DNA from: Allolobophora icterica
Taxonomy: Eukaryota > Annelida > Clitellata > Crassiclitellata > Lumbricidae
NCBI GenBank assembly: GCA_963556255.1
Contig: OY744608.1
Span: 10,150,949-10,214,948, forward strand
DNA: 64,000 bases
Direction: 5' to 3'
Below, piece after piece: positions 45,830 through 59,300 of the stretch (position 1 is the first letter of the stretch; every line of letters begins with the position of its first letter). Both the position numbers and the translations under genes were made by a program. The notes beneath the pieces were generated by a model. The model had not been told where the DNA came from and searched no databases. It saw only the letters and a program-made list of their open reading frames with translations.

Positions 45830-46040
45830 ACAGAAAAGGATCAACCAACGCAGAGTTGCAGGTTACATAGATCGTAGAATGGCCACACAAGTGATGATCT
45901 GGTATCTTCAAGGTAAAAAGGGAAGCGGAATACCACGGAAGGATTGCCCAGAGACTGTCAGAGTCGACTTGAGATGCTTGGGGATGTCGTTGGACGAATC
46001 CGGAAGACTGGTGGTGGACAGAGACGAATGAAGATGTGTA
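45830..46040 (+). repeat. Non-LTR retrotransposon ORF2 C-terminal tail
   Basis: The plus strand reads MIWYLQGKKGSGIPRKDC, then VRVDLRCLGMSLDESGRLV and VDRDE followed by a stop where Trp is usual. This matches the GKRxxGRPRxRWxDxVxxDLxxLG...DRxxWR tail of many LINE ORF2 proteins. Isolated and decayed. Confidence 0.6.
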
Positions 46041-46337
46041 GACGCTCCACTTCTAAACTTATTCTACAGTAGCCGTTTACCTGATCCTTGGATCACGACC
46101 TAGAACCTAACATTACCTACCTACCGATTTGCTTTGGGCGGCATTAAGATTACGATAACGATGATATACAGGCGCCTGATTTAAATCCACTGCCAGACAA
46201 TAAAACTATAGGCCGTAGAAGTAAAAGTCTGCAGTCCTCTGTCAAGGCTGTAGATAACGGATCCCCCTCATATAAAAATAATGAACAATGAAAAGGTCAT
46301 AGTCGACAGCGCAACAAGTGGTTTACAGCTGTGTGTA

Positions 46338-46338
46338 T

Positions 46339-46381
<43 letters not shown>
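46338..46381 (+). repeat. TA microsatellite
   Basis: Short TA repeat with one C interruption, near the end of the 21-bp minisatellite. Confidence 0.85.
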
Positions 46382-46514
46382 GCATCCGCAATGTTCTTGA
46401 CGACCTGTTTTTCGTTTGTTTTGTTCGGATTCTCACTTCAACTGACCGCGATCATTGTAAAATGTAACAGTACACGAAGTGGTTTGTTAAACTCAGCGGT
46501 ATCCCGTCGGATCT

Positions 46515-47725
46515 CAGATCCTTCATCTCTGATCTGAGATCCGTAACCTCTGATCTAAGATCCGTCACCACTGATCTAAGATCCGTCACCTCTGATCGGA
46601 GATCCGTAACCTCTGATCTAAGATCCGTAACCTCTGATCTAAGATCCGTCACCTCTGATCTAAGATCCGTAACCTGTGATCCGAGATCCGTCACCTCTGA
46701 TCTAAGATCCGTAACCTGTGATCCGAGATCCGTCACCTCTGATCCGAGATCCGTCACCTCTGATCTAAGATCTGTAATCTGTGATCCGATATCCGTCACC
46801 TCTGATCGGAGATCCGTAACCTCTGATCTAAGATCCGTAACCTCTAATCCGAGATCCGTCACCTCTGATCCGAGATCCGTCACCTCTGATCTAAGATCCG
46901 TCACCTCTGATCTAAGATCCGTCACCTCTGATCTAAGATCCGTAATCTGTGATCCGAGATCCGTCACCTCTGATCCGAGATCCGTCACCTCTGATCTAAG
47001 ATCCGTCACCTCTGATCTAAGATCCGTAATCTGTGATCCGAGATCCGTCACCTCTGATCTATGATCCGTCACCTCTGATCTAAGATCCGTAACCTGTGAT
47101 CCGAGATCCGTCACCTCTGATCCGAGATCCGTAACCTCTGATCCGATATCCGTCACCTCTGATCTAAGATCCGTCACCTCTGATCCGAGATCCGTCACCT
47201 CTGATCGCAGAGCCGTCACCTCTGATCTAAGATCCGTAACCTGTGATCCGAAATCCGTCACCTCTGATCCGAGATCCGTCACCTCTGATCTAAGATCCGT
47301 CACCTCTGATCTAAGATCCGTCACCTCTGATCCGAGATCCGTCACCTCTGATCTAAGATCCGTCACCTCTGATCTAAGATCCGTAATCTGTGATCCGAGA
47401 TCCGTTACCTCTGATCCGAGATCCGTCACCTCTGATCTAAGATCCGTCACCTCTGATCTAAGATCCGTAACCTGTGATCCGAGATCCGTCACCTCTGATC
47501 CGAGATCCGTCACCTCTGATCTAAGATCCGTCACCTCTGATCTAAGATCCGTAACCTGTGATCCGAGATCCGTCACCTCTGATCCGTGATCCGTCACCTC
47601 TGATCTAAGATCCGTCACCTCTGATCTAAGATCCGTAACCTGTGATCCGAGATCCGTCACCTCTGATCCGAGATCCGTCACCTCTGATCCGAGATCCGTC
47701 ACCTCTGATCCGAGATCCGTCACCT
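46515..47725 (-). repeat. 21-bp minisatellite reading as a V-T-D-L heptad repeat
   Basis: About 57 tandem copies of a 21-bp unit (plus strand GATCTAAGATCCGTCACCTC plus T) with few changes. On the minus strand one frame is open for 423 codons (46452-47723) and gives V-T-D-L-(R/G)-S-(E/Q), a heptad with Val and Leu at the a and d positions of a coiled coil. Units are arranged in an 84-bp higher-order pattern (G-E, G-Q, R-E, R-E). No ATG precedes the array; the frame opens with GTG directly after an in-frame TAG. It may be noncoding satellite or an exon of an unrecognised gene. Confidence 0.85.
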
Positions 47726-48595
47726 ATATGTTAATATGTTGCACATGAAACAACTGACGACTCATTTTTAGCTGCCCGACCAATATGTTTTCAGTTACTT
47801 AACTGAGAGGGTTAGAAGAAGAGCTATAGGGGTTGATCTCTCAACCAAACCCTCCCCGACAATTAAAACACTGCAAACCGAAAACATCACGCGCGCACAT
47901 GCCTGTTACGTACGTTACAACCGGGCCAACATTCTGTGTATCAAGACAATTGACACAGCGCCTGTATAGGCCTATACCTCATCAGAAGGCAACAATCATT
48001 CGGCAACAGGTCCACCTCTTAGGATTATTGTGCTTTAGATCCCAATCTGGTGCCACAAAGTTGAGGGTTGACAATTTAGCCTACAAGAGAAAAAATAAAA
48101 TAAATGTGTGTATGGGTTAGAAGCCTTTTTACACCATGTAGGCAAAGTGAAACAATATGGCAACATAGCAAATATGCTGTGCTTTAAGCACAACGATCTT
48201 GGGCCTAGCGATATAGAAACATGCTGTAAGTGAAAACAACATAGCAGCTGTAGTCTTGGAAAGCTATGTATATATCTTGTTGTGTGAGAAATACAAATGC
48301 CCCAGCCTGGCTATTGCGAACTTGATTTGATATAGCCCCGGTGTAAATAGCTGGTCTCCCTGACGCAACTTTCGTTTGGCGCTGAGAAATTTCGAAGATT
48401 TACAGTTACATTTACATTACATAGAAGATTCGAAGGAAAGAGAAGTAAATGCATACCCAGAATGCGTTGCATGGGTAGACATAAGGCATGAGGACATAGA
48501 AAGATTTGAACTAACATTGAGAGCAGCACTGGACTTGACCTAGGACAATGGAGATCATTTATTCGTACCCGTCGCTGAAACTGACTAGTGTCAGG
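47726..48595. other. Unassigned intergenic sequence
   Basis: No recognised gene or repeat. It contains TATAGGCCTATA (about 47966) and short low-complexity stretches. Confidence 0.35.
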
Positions 48596-48600
48596 AAGTG

Positions 48601-48603
48601 ATT

Positions 48604-48680
<77 letters not shown>

Positions 48681-48725
48681 AATAATGATGATGATGATGA
48701 TGATGCCGACGACGATGATGATCGA
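48601..48725 (+). repeat. GAT trinucleotide microsatellite
   Basis: About 40 GAT units with few interruptions. The poly-Ile frame on the other strand is an artefact. Confidence 0.95.
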
Positions 48726-49114
48726 ATAATATACATATTGCCTGAAAGGTTTGAGAGAGTACCCTAGTGCTACATCAATTTGTGTTTGTAACACTGCACT
48801 GTACGGCATCATTATACCAGCCACATGTGTGGAACATCGCGTCATGCAAGGTTTCAGAGTCCTTTATAGCAGCGCTTTACCTACACGAGTCTCCGGCGAC
48901 TTTAGTTATCACAAGGAACCCAAATGCAGAACGGTATTGTTAGTATTGGTCCGTAAATGCCCTCGTTCGAAAAACATGCCACGCTGCCACTTGACAAAAT
49001 GAACCTAAATGCTAATTACTATTTAGAGAAACGCAGTTCAGTATTTCAGTAATAATGTGAAAAATAGCAATTAATTTTGAAGAAGGTCGCGATGTTTGAA
49101 AAAAGCATCTGCAT

Positions 49115-49120
49115 ACTTAA

Positions 49121-49151
<31 letters not shown>

Positions 49152-49490
49152 CACAAATGCATACATACATACATACATATATGAATACATACGTACATAG
49201 GTACATACATAGATACATACATACATGCATATATACATACATAAACAAATACATACATACATACATACATACATACATACATACATACATACATACATAC
49301 ATACATACATACATACATACATAAACACACACATACATACATAAATACATACATGCATGCATGCATACATAGGTACATACATAGATACATACATACATAC
49401 AAACATAAACAAATACATGCATGCATACAGACATACATATATATGTCATACATACATACATACGTCATACATACATACGTACGTCCGTAG
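49115..49490 (+). repeat. ATAC tetranucleotide microsatellite
   Basis: About 375 bases of ATAC/ACAT repeat with scattered interruptions; the longest pure run is about 49250-49322. Confidence 0.95.
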
Positions 49491-49499
49491 GCATATAAT

Positions 49500-50127
49500 G
49501 AGTAATTTGGCTGTTAGTTGTTAAGTTATGGTATGCTTTTAAGTTAGCCAATGAAAGTCTACACCCTTTCTAGCCCATTTGTCTTAAACCTGTCAGCCTG
49601 CTGATTTAAGTATAAGGCTAAAGCTATTATAATATAATATTATTATATCCACTACGGTATTTCCTTGTTTTTATGTCGTACGACCTGGAATCAGCCCTTG
49701 TTGATTTGTTTTAGAGTCTGGACGTCTAAAACAGACTGACCTACAAAAGCTTAGAAAACAGACGTTGATCAAACATAAGCAGTGTCACACACGACCTCTG
49801 AAAATAAGCCTACTGCTTTATCTTGGAATCTTAGAGATTGATATATGAGAGCCTCTATCTCACGCTGCTCCCTTCTTGCTGTTTATATTTCAGGATCGTT
49901 TTTGTAGAAGACTTGGGTGACTCCGAACTACCAGCTGCTAGATGAAGTATGTTCGCAGACTACAGTCCAAGGATAATAGTCGGATCAGTTACTGGATCCT
50001 ATAGGCCTAAGCATAATAAATGGGTATGAAAACAGGACACTTTCTTTAACATATTTTTGTGTAGCTGAAAGACGAAACGCAAACAGATCAGGGTTCCTAA
50101 AATTGCACAGGATATTATTATCGTTGT
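49500..50127. other. Unassigned intergenic sequence
   Basis: AT-rich, no recognised coding or repeat content. Confidence 0.35.
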
Positions 50128-50135
50128 ACTGTAAC

Positions 50136-50313
50136 CAGGGACGTATCTAGCGTTGGGCTTGGGGGGGCTTAAGCCCCCCCAAACGAAGTTGAAGCCCCCC
50201 AAACAAGTCAAGCCGTTGTATGCTTTCGGCTAAAATTCGTATGAACACTGTATAAATGCTGCCATGTTCAAGGCTTAAGCCCCCCCAAACGAAAAAGACT
50301 AGTTACGTGCCTG
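50136..50313. mobile_element. hAT-like MITE, TSD ACTGTAAC
   Basis: A 178-bp element with ends CAGGGACGTATCTAGCG and (reversed) CAGGCACGTAACTAG and perfect 8-bp duplications ACTGTAAC (50128-50135 and 50314-50321). GGCTTAAGCCCCCCCAAAC occurs twice inside. Confidence 0.9.
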
Positions 50314-51264
50314 ACTGTAACCAGTTGTAATCATCATTGTAAACTATCGAATCTAATACAGTACAACAAATGTATGGCCAGGGAGCAGCTAGGCTAGGTC
50401 AAAATGTAGCATTCATGAGTGATTGACAGGTACATTCATCTGTATATGTGACAAGCGTACATGCATCGCACAGAACAGAAGCATATAGGGCCTAAGTGTT
50501 AAAACAGAATAGGATACAAACAAGTACAACACTGTTTGAAAATCTACAGGACATCCAATCCAAACTTGACTGACTCGCTCTGTTAGTTTGTTCGGACTTG
50601 CCGGCTTCCAAAGCCCCACGGGTGGAGTACAGAATTAGACCGACCTGATGCCGAAGATTCCGGCGTCCCACATTGATGCTGAGACCCCCGGAGACCCATA
50701 ACCAGTGAGGAATTATCCTGCCTAAAAGTTTAGGACCTCTTCGAACATAACTATATGACATATGGAGCCTGGGCCTACACAAGACTAAACAACACGTTTA
50801 AATATAGGCCTACTGCTTTATTAAAGTATGGTTTGCTACAATTTTCAGATTAGTCAGTTAATTTTATCAAACGATGAAGCAGTCAAAGCTTACTAAAAAA
50901 ATATGCTAGAGTAACTGGCTGAAATAAGATCGGCCTTCCGTAGGCTTAAACGTTGTCGTATTCAGATCAAAATAGACCACTGACTGAACACAAAGGGTAA
51001 ATCCTTAACCTCATATTTTGGCTCTTGCTCGTTAAGACGGCATACAACTGTCTTGCTTTTGTGGGGTTCCTAAAAGGCGTTGTATTGAAGTCCACAAACA
51101 TACGTGTACGGTTGTACACACCCTGCTGCCTAGCACAATTGGGGGTCTTTACCTAGGTATTACGCTGCTCAGGTGAGCTCGCCTCACTTAGGCTCGACAA
51201 GGGTACTCTCTCGTGACTCGATTCTCTCCTCACTCCAGCAGAGCCACTGTAGACACACCAGTAG

Positions 51265-51280
51265 CGAGAGAGAGAGAGAT

Positions 51281-51317
<37 letters not shown>

Positions 51318-51360
51318 GAGGCAGAGAGGAAGAGAGGAAGAGAGGAAGAGAGAGAGAGAC
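51265..51360 (+). repeat. AG / ACAG microsatellite
   Basis: AG repeats, seven or so ACAG units and GAGGAA units. Composition is like the much longer tract at 18531-19167. Confidence 0.9.
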
Positions 51361-51602
51361 CAGTGTGGGAATTGTAGAAAAAAGACTGGGGGTTGAACAA
51401 TTTATCCGTATTTTGCAAACTGATGTCAATGAAATTTGAAAGCAAATAATTTCAACGCTAGCAGTTTTGCAAGTCAGATTCGAATCAAAATCAATTCCTT
51501 TGTTCAGAAAATTCAAACATGCATACATTGTACACCATGGAATTGTCTTATCTTTGTCAGAGACTCAGAATCAAATTATGCTCAATCTCACTATAGTACA
51601 AC

Positions 51603-51779
51603 CAGGGGCGTCTACACCATAGAAACCTTGGAGCAAATGCTCCATCCAAGAAATAGGTGGGGAAAGATCTGTCAATGTGTGTGCCACCATTTTAGGGGGG
51701 GGGGAAGTAACGGGGAGGGGGGAAAAGAGGGGGGAAAGGGACGTTGCTTCAATAACTTAGGGGGGGATAGACGCCCCTG
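51603..51779. mobile_element. hAT-like MITE (GGGGCGTCTA family), TSD AGTACAAC
   Basis: A 177-bp element, close sister of 20090-20275, with ends CAGGGGCGTCTA and TAGACGCCCCTG and perfect 8-bp duplications AGTACAAC (51595-51602 and 51780-51787). Keeps the unexpanded GTGTGTG seed. Confidence 0.93.
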
Positions 51780-52074
51780 AGTACAACTGAGGGGATTGAA
51801 GAAGACTCTTCAATAACTGGATGCGCCTCGTCAGCATCTGCGTAAGACGATCCTTTTCATCATCGTCATCTAACCAGTCAAGTTTGAAGTTTGAACTTAG
51901 GATGGATTACTGCACTGTTGTGAAACATTTCACCAAATGCTTCTGGCCATTTCCCTATTCATAGATTCCTTCCCTTCACATCAGAGAGACATAGAATGGA
52001 GAAAGAGGTCATTTTCATAACGTGATTGCAACTTTTTAAAGCGGATAAGAAACTACATATTTTATTATAATGGG

Positions 52075-52235
52075 AAAAAGTATTGGTATCGAGTATCGGT
52101 GATTAACAGGCTAAAAAGTATCGGCGATACACATACGATACCAACAAAATAAAACTATCGCGATACTGGCTGCGATACTGGAAAAGTATCGGCGATGCCA
52201 AGTATTGCCATACTTTATCGCGATATTAACAGCCC
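52075..52235. repeat. GTATCG/CGATAC-rich hAT-like fragment
   Basis: Alternating GTATCGGCGATAC-type motifs end in TATCGCGATATTAACAGCCC, which reversed gives a CAAGGGCTGTTAATATCGCG end like known hAT non-autonomous termini. The opposite end is not found. Confidence 0.45.
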
Positions 52236-52952
52236 TTGCAGACGAATTCAGACAGGATAGTCAACGCCTTCAGTTTCTTTCAAATACATGTAGTTGTGCA
52301 GATTCAGCATTAAGTTTCTTCCGAAACAATTCATTGCTCACATTATCTGTATTCTAAAAAATATATGCTTGTGCTAAAACAACAAAAATTTGTGAATTAT
52401 TTACTTCTTTTATTATGTTGCAATGCTGATTTTCAACTATCGCATATACAGTATATATCTTCATTTCTATACCTTTCCTACAACTATCCCCGTAAACATT
52501 CGCCCAAACATGGGCCCAATAAAGGAATATGGGCAAGCGAACAGGATTTCTGCTTCCTTCCAACCAGTCTTTTTGTACTACATGGTTGTGCCCCTTGCAA
52601 AAATTTATGCGGACACCCATGGGAGTATATATTCATGGGAGTCACGCGACGAATGCAAGATCTCCCATTTCCGCTTAAAGCTTACCGCCATTTCGTGCTG
52701 TACACGTTGTACACTCTCGACGTGTCTGCAATCATTTGGAGACCACCCAGACAGCGTGTCATAAAGACTTTTCATCGGTCGAAATAGAGTTACAGCTAGA
52801 CTTTCGTCAAGTGATCGGAAAGAAGAATGCCGACTAGCGCCTAGAAGCAGTTAACTATGGTGCTATCAAACTAATAATGTGAGTCGGAGTTACTCAAAGA
52901 ATGAATGAGCAACGTTTGTCTGAGCGCCTAGCAGAGCTTCGGCATACGTCAC

Positions 52953-55900
52953 TCAGATCCAAATCTCGGAAGAGCAATCTCCTCCTGGGTATCTCATCCC
53001 GTGAGCCAGGTACGGACCGTCAGGACTGTCTCCAAAATCTGTGAAGAACTTTCTGTTGAGGGTGAGTCCTCCTTTCTCGGTATCAACGTCTATCTGCAGT
53101 AGGAACGACCCAGCCCTGAAGAAAAGAAACAAACTTATTTACTCGACATAAATTCAATACACGAAACAGAGCCACGCAGGTTAAGTACCGTACTTTCATA
53201 CGCTCCACCATTAAATATACTTCATCTTTCGGTCAACATATGTAAATATAGAAATTGTTGAATAAGCTTGTACAAATCTATCAAGGACTTGCGTACATTA
53301 GATACGTATACACTGCTTGACTAAAATTGCACCCTCTATCGCTACCTCCATTGTCCGCTCTAAGCTTGATTACTGCAATTCCATTTTCCTCAACCTCGAA
53401 TCCACTCAAATTACGCGTCTACAACTCATCCAAACTTCTCTCGCCCGAGCTGTCACCAGGACACCCAAGCATCACCATATCACTCTCGTTCTTAAATCAC
53501 TCAACTGGCTGAAAATCCATGAGCGCATCCACTTCAAAGTCCTATCGCTAACCTCCAACTCCATAAAATATTCCCAGCCATAGTACAGAGGGACAACGAA
53601 AAGCATAAATAGGGGACGCTGGGTAAGAAGAGGATCGGACCATCGAAAAGAGGACGATCGGGAGGAGAGGAACGGAAGATCGGACAATCGAAAGAAAAGT
53701 GGACGATCGGGAGAAGAGGAACGGAGGCTCGGACCATCGAAAAGAGGACGATCGAGAGAAGAAGATCGGACCATCGAAAAGAGGACGATCGAGAGGAACG
53801 GAGGATCGGACCATCGAAAAGAGGACGATCGAGAGAAGAGGAATGGAGAATCAGGCAGAGATTGGAGGATCAGGCAAAGAATAGTTGAAAGCGAGAGAGA
53901 CAGCTAACAACGACAAATAAATAGAACCTATAACTAGAACAAAACGTCGTAATGAAAATCATCGTTTAACAATAAGAAATAGTTGTAAATAAAATAATAA
54001 GAGCTAATAATACGAAAGAAAACTATCTGATGCGTCGTTCTTCTTAATGTCAACGGAAACACGCCAAAGAACACCCGAAGAGACTGCACAAGTAACACCG
54101 CTACCACCAAACATAGTTTTATTAGATGGTTGACGTAAAGGTGTTAAACACCACGGCAACCAATCTTTTAAAAACATTACAGAGCAGAAGCAATTGTGTG
54201 TTTGAAAGTAGTTGAACTGCAACTTAAGATGAATGAGTCATACTTAAGAAGCTGCGGGTAGAATTGTCCGTCCCAGGTGGTGAACGCTGAAGTGGTAACG
54301 TAGAGTCTTTTGCCATCCAAACTCAACTGCAGCATCTGAGCACCTCCCTCCACTCTCTTCCCGTTAACGATCAAAGGATCCGGCTGCTCCTAAACAAATC
54401 AACAACAGACTTCCTTTGGAGATTTCATGTCAGGCTATTTTTAATTAGAAAAGAACAATTACAACAATATCCTACAACTCTTGTGTCCTATTTTAGACTG
54501 ATGAAGCAAAACGTTGTCTTGCCTTTAGTTCTTTATCTTCAATCACCTTCACCGGTCCGTCCTTGGAGATTGATCCTCCAATAAATATCTAAAAGCACAT
54601 TTCAATAAGCTAAATCTAAAATTTCCGGTCAAGATACTTTATTAGGAATATTATTAGCATGCATGCATAATTTTAGCTTAACTCACTGTTGTGTTTGTGA
54701 GAGAGAAAGAGAGAGACAGACAAACAGACAAACAGAGACAGAGACACAGAGAGAGCCACACAGAGAGAGAGAGAGACAGAGAGAGAGACAGAGAAAGATG
54801 AGAGGGGGAGAGAGAGAGACAAGTATAATATGAACTCGTGTAGACGGGAGTTGTCACACATGGTTTATATTCCGAATTTATTTGAGGAAGGCTATCGGCG
54901 GCCCCTGAAGTCTTGCGATTTGCGAATTGATGATTTTCTGGTTAAACTTATTAGTTAGCAACTAAATTTTTATAAACTATGGTGTTAACGAAACTATTTT
55001 TTTAGTTAAACTTTTTAGTTAGCAACTAATTTAAAAAAATTTAAACTATGGTTTTAACGAAACTATTTTTTAGCTATAGGCTACGTTATCCTTAACTAAA
55101 CAATTTTAAACTAAAAGTTAGCAACTTTTTAGGTAACTATTGCCCATTGGTGATTCTCAACCTATGGGTCGCGACCCACTAGTGGGTCGCAAAAAACGTC
55201 CAAGTGGGTCACAAATTTTCCCCGGAAATCGCAGTTTTTCTCAATGAAGCACTGGATAAATCGTCTTGACCAGGGATGCATGGATATGTTTCCATGTTTT
55301 GACAGAATTTCTTAATTCAGATGACAATTGAACTGACGAAATTCAGGCCAACCTTAAAAATCAATTTTTAGCCCTCTGAATATTTAGTCGCGAAACGCAT
55401 TAACACGTGCGTTCCCTTGGATTTCAGTAGCGTGGGTCTCGTTGACATCCACATGATGCAAAGTGGGTCGCGATGTAAAAAAAGGTTAAGAACCACTGAG
55501 TTAGGTGGAGGTGGATCAAGGGAGAAAGAGAAATGTAGAAGCAAAAGGTTTTCTCCAGAAGAGAGATTTTGCAGAACAAATGCGCAGACACTTTGCGCAG
55601 AGTAGCCAAGTCATCGAATAATTATTATCGTATTTATACTGTACACTATTTCCTTAAGTAAAAAGTGTTAAATAATTTTATAGGCTTAGGGGCCCAAGGC
55701 ATACTATTTTATAGAACGCATATTTTAGATGGGATTAGTTGACTGCTGTGCATGCGTACCTGTCCAACTAGTTTCGGATTGCGTCTGTTGGTGATGTCAT
55801 ACTGACGTATGTCGCCATGAATCCAATTACTGAAGTAGAGAAATCGGTCGTCCAATGAGAGCAGGATATGCGCTGTCATTCCTAGCATTACAATTTGAAT

Positions 55901-56314
55901 TAAATTGTTTAATTTCCTTCAAGTAGACTACAGTTGAATGTATAGATAAACGTTCACCTTGTTCAACCATAACATTCAGTAGACTGACTTTCCTCACGCT
56001 GAAGCGTTTGAATAAGGAGCGGAGACTTGAGTATTTCGAATACTCAGAAAATGGCGTACTGTTCTAATTTTAGTCTGCTTCTTGTTTTTTATTATTCCAT
56101 TACCTTCGCATCACGTACTTCATAACAGTCGAGTGGTATAATTATGGTTATTGTAAGATGTTTGAAGTTTTAATGCTTTGATCAGCAAGCTATAAAATTT
56201 GAAAGAGAAAAATAGTTATCAGTTGGCTTCATCAGTCCAACACGACCGACGGTTCACATGGGCCTCTATCTGTTCCAGAGTCACTTAGTCTCTGACGTAA
56301 CATGTACAGTACTT

Positions 56315-56392
<78 letters not shown>

Positions 56393-59300
56393 CGTTTAAT
56401 ATGAATCAAAGTTGACAAACCACAATTTCTTACAAATAATACGTGTAATGTCATGCATGGCAGCTTGTTATAAGACTCCCGGCCCATGTGGGGGCATTCT
56501 GCGCGAGTCTCTATGGGGATGTTAACAGATGTTAAATGTCATTTAAAGCAGAAAGTTTGTCTGATAGCAAACATTGCTCAGATAGAGCATTGCGTCAAAT
56601 TTATAATTATTAGTAAAAGCTGATATAGTTTCTTAAACAGATTTAATTTCTTCTGAACTACTTGAAACTCATGTTACGTGATGCCATGCTATTGTAAGTT
56701 CTATTGTGATATGCGGTGCTTTTATGCCATGCAATGTCATGTTATAAAAACCTGGCATATCTGGCATGACCCAGTTCTCCACCTTCTTGTTCGGAACTGT
56801 AATGACCTTTTCAGCGCTCCATTGACCATCCTAAGAACGTAGAACAACCGAGGCTAATTCGTTAACTTAAACTGTTAAATAGCAAATCAAACAACTTAAT
56901 AACTACACTGGCTCAATAATTCATAACAATATAATTATATTACCGAATTGTTTATTGTTATTCAAATTAAATCACGAATATTACGAATGGATAGATTGCT
57001 GATATCAAACCTCAAGGTTACGCTTTCTTCACTGTACACTAAATAATCTACGCAACGCTTGGTTTGAATAATGGATATTGCTGTTAGCCTACATCAGTAA
57101 GCCATCTGCATTTCCATGGTTAGTGAAATTGATCAGTTATGTTATGTTAATGGAAAGAAAATGCTATCTGGTTGTCTGTTTTCCATTTGTTTGATTGCCG
57201 ATATTAGGCGCTTCCTTCAAAATATCCCCAACCCAAAGACTACTCTTGCGGAGAACTACTAATGTTGATAGAAGTGGTGTAATGAAAGCTTGCTCACTTT
57301 ACCTACCTTGTCTTACATTAACTTGCCTCAACTTACCTTATCCTAATTTTACCCTACCGCAACTTACCATACCTTAATTTACCTTATACTCTACCAAAAC
57401 TAGCCTACTTGATATGTATTCTTTACTTTATTTAACTTATTTTACTTCTTTTACCTTAACTTAACTTGCGTACCTGACTTACCTTCCCTGGTCTTGTTTC
57501 CTAACTCTACTTCACCTTATCTTACACCGTGTGCATTTGTTTACACTGACATCGGTTTTGAAGAAGCGAAAGATGGAGGAGCCGAGTCCGCATCCAACGT
57601 ATCCTTGTGCTTCGTCTGGATTGTGAAGGAACCGGATCTGCAGCGGAATTAAACCATCTGAGCCAAGGTCGATCCTTTGGGTCAGTTCGTGCGTCGTCCA
57701 ATTCCAGACGTTCAGATGGCTGCCGTAATGACCTGCAAGAGACAGCCATATACATAAGTACTGTTTTACGCGAACAATGCAGTTTAGATGAAAGGATTTC
57801 GACAGTGTTGAAAATAATAATGCTTCGAAGGTGACCTGTGAGAAATTATAATGTAAATTATTTTTGGGAAAAGTGTCTCATTCTGTATGGACACTATTTA
57901 TGTATACTATAGGCGCATGGCAAAACTTGTAACAGGGCGACTTTCATCTTGAAAGAATTGTCACATAGTTCACTGAGTTCCTTTATATTAAATGAATAAG
58001 TAAGCTGTGGTAGTACATTGCACTGTATAAATTAAGAGCCGAAGTTAATGAAGTTCGACGAAAAGAGAATTAGGTTTGGCATGCGATACGAAGTAAAGAA
58101 GATTTATCGCCAATCTGATGCAGGTAGGTCAGGTACATTTGAAGCATGCCGACTCGAAATATATATAAGATCAGTATTTTGGGAAGATGATAGCTTATCG
58201 AGTAACGGAGAACCTCAAGTGCTAAGTCTAGTCGTCCTGAGAGAGAGCCATGCTCTCTCTGGCGAAGTACTTGATTGGATGAAGTTATTAAACTAGCTTT
58301 CACTAAAGTGTCTACACAAATCAAATACCCTCGATAAGATGAACGTCTCCACTAATGAGAATCCACGTTATACCTCCAGAAGTGTAGACCAATCAGAATC
58401 CAACATTTACTTCTTCGACTTCAAATAACTTAGATTAACACTTTAACGACGAGCTGCATTAGTTTCCCAGTCGCTTTTAGTACATTCTGGTGTGAAGAGG
58501 GCAATCATTGGTTGGAGGCTGGCCAGACAGGTACGGGCGAGTCGGATGCTGCGTTTAGTAATAAAAGCATAGAATGAAAACAGCAGTGAACATGTCTGGA
58601 GAAGCGACTTGCCCTGCGCCATGTGCTCTTGTTTGAAACCGGGCTTGATGGCCTTTGGAGCTCCAAATTCTGTGCTGATCATGACGTTATGTCTCGGCTG
58701 ATACCAGAAGTCATATCCCATCGGTGCCGGTTTCCCGTCTTTCTCCCAGTTGGTCTTCAACTTCCACTCCTTCGCATCAATGAGGAGGAAGCTTCCTGGA
58801 AAACAAAACCAAAACCCTAGTTACTATTCTGATGTAATGCAACCTAAACTGATATCTTCTATGCTATCGTCGTGATCATAATGCCCAATGCATTAGTGGA
58901 TGTTCATTTCAAGTAATCCGCAGACAAAGCTTCATACCAAGCACAGGAATACCAGCTACCCGCATCAACTCACTCAACACTGACTTATCATTCATTTTGA
59001 TGGTTCTACACTCTGCAGCGTTAATTAGTGAAGACCAAATCAACATTTTAACACTTCTCCTAACCTTGCGCGTTGCCATCTTTGTCGCCGAGTGTTGATA
59101 TCATGACTTCGCCAGATGCAAGGCAATGAGGTGTATGAGGCATTGATACCCCTCCCTTTGTATGAACCTCCTCTGGTTCAATCACCTACGATCAGCCAGA
59201 AAGATATTTATTCAGAAATGAAGCAAACATCATCAATTTAGCCTACTTTGCCGCAATGCAATGCAATACGGTAATTGTAATGGTAATTGTAATTGTAACC

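Noticed and set aside
48591..48845. Poly-Ile frame
   Set aside because: By-product of the GAT microsatellite.
49046..49468. 140-codon MYVCMYV frame
   Set aside because: By-product of the ATAC microsatellite.
58048..58296. 82-codon frame in intron 5 of copy 3 as a gene
   Set aside because: No recognisable domain, no promoter context, and a length that chance readily gives.
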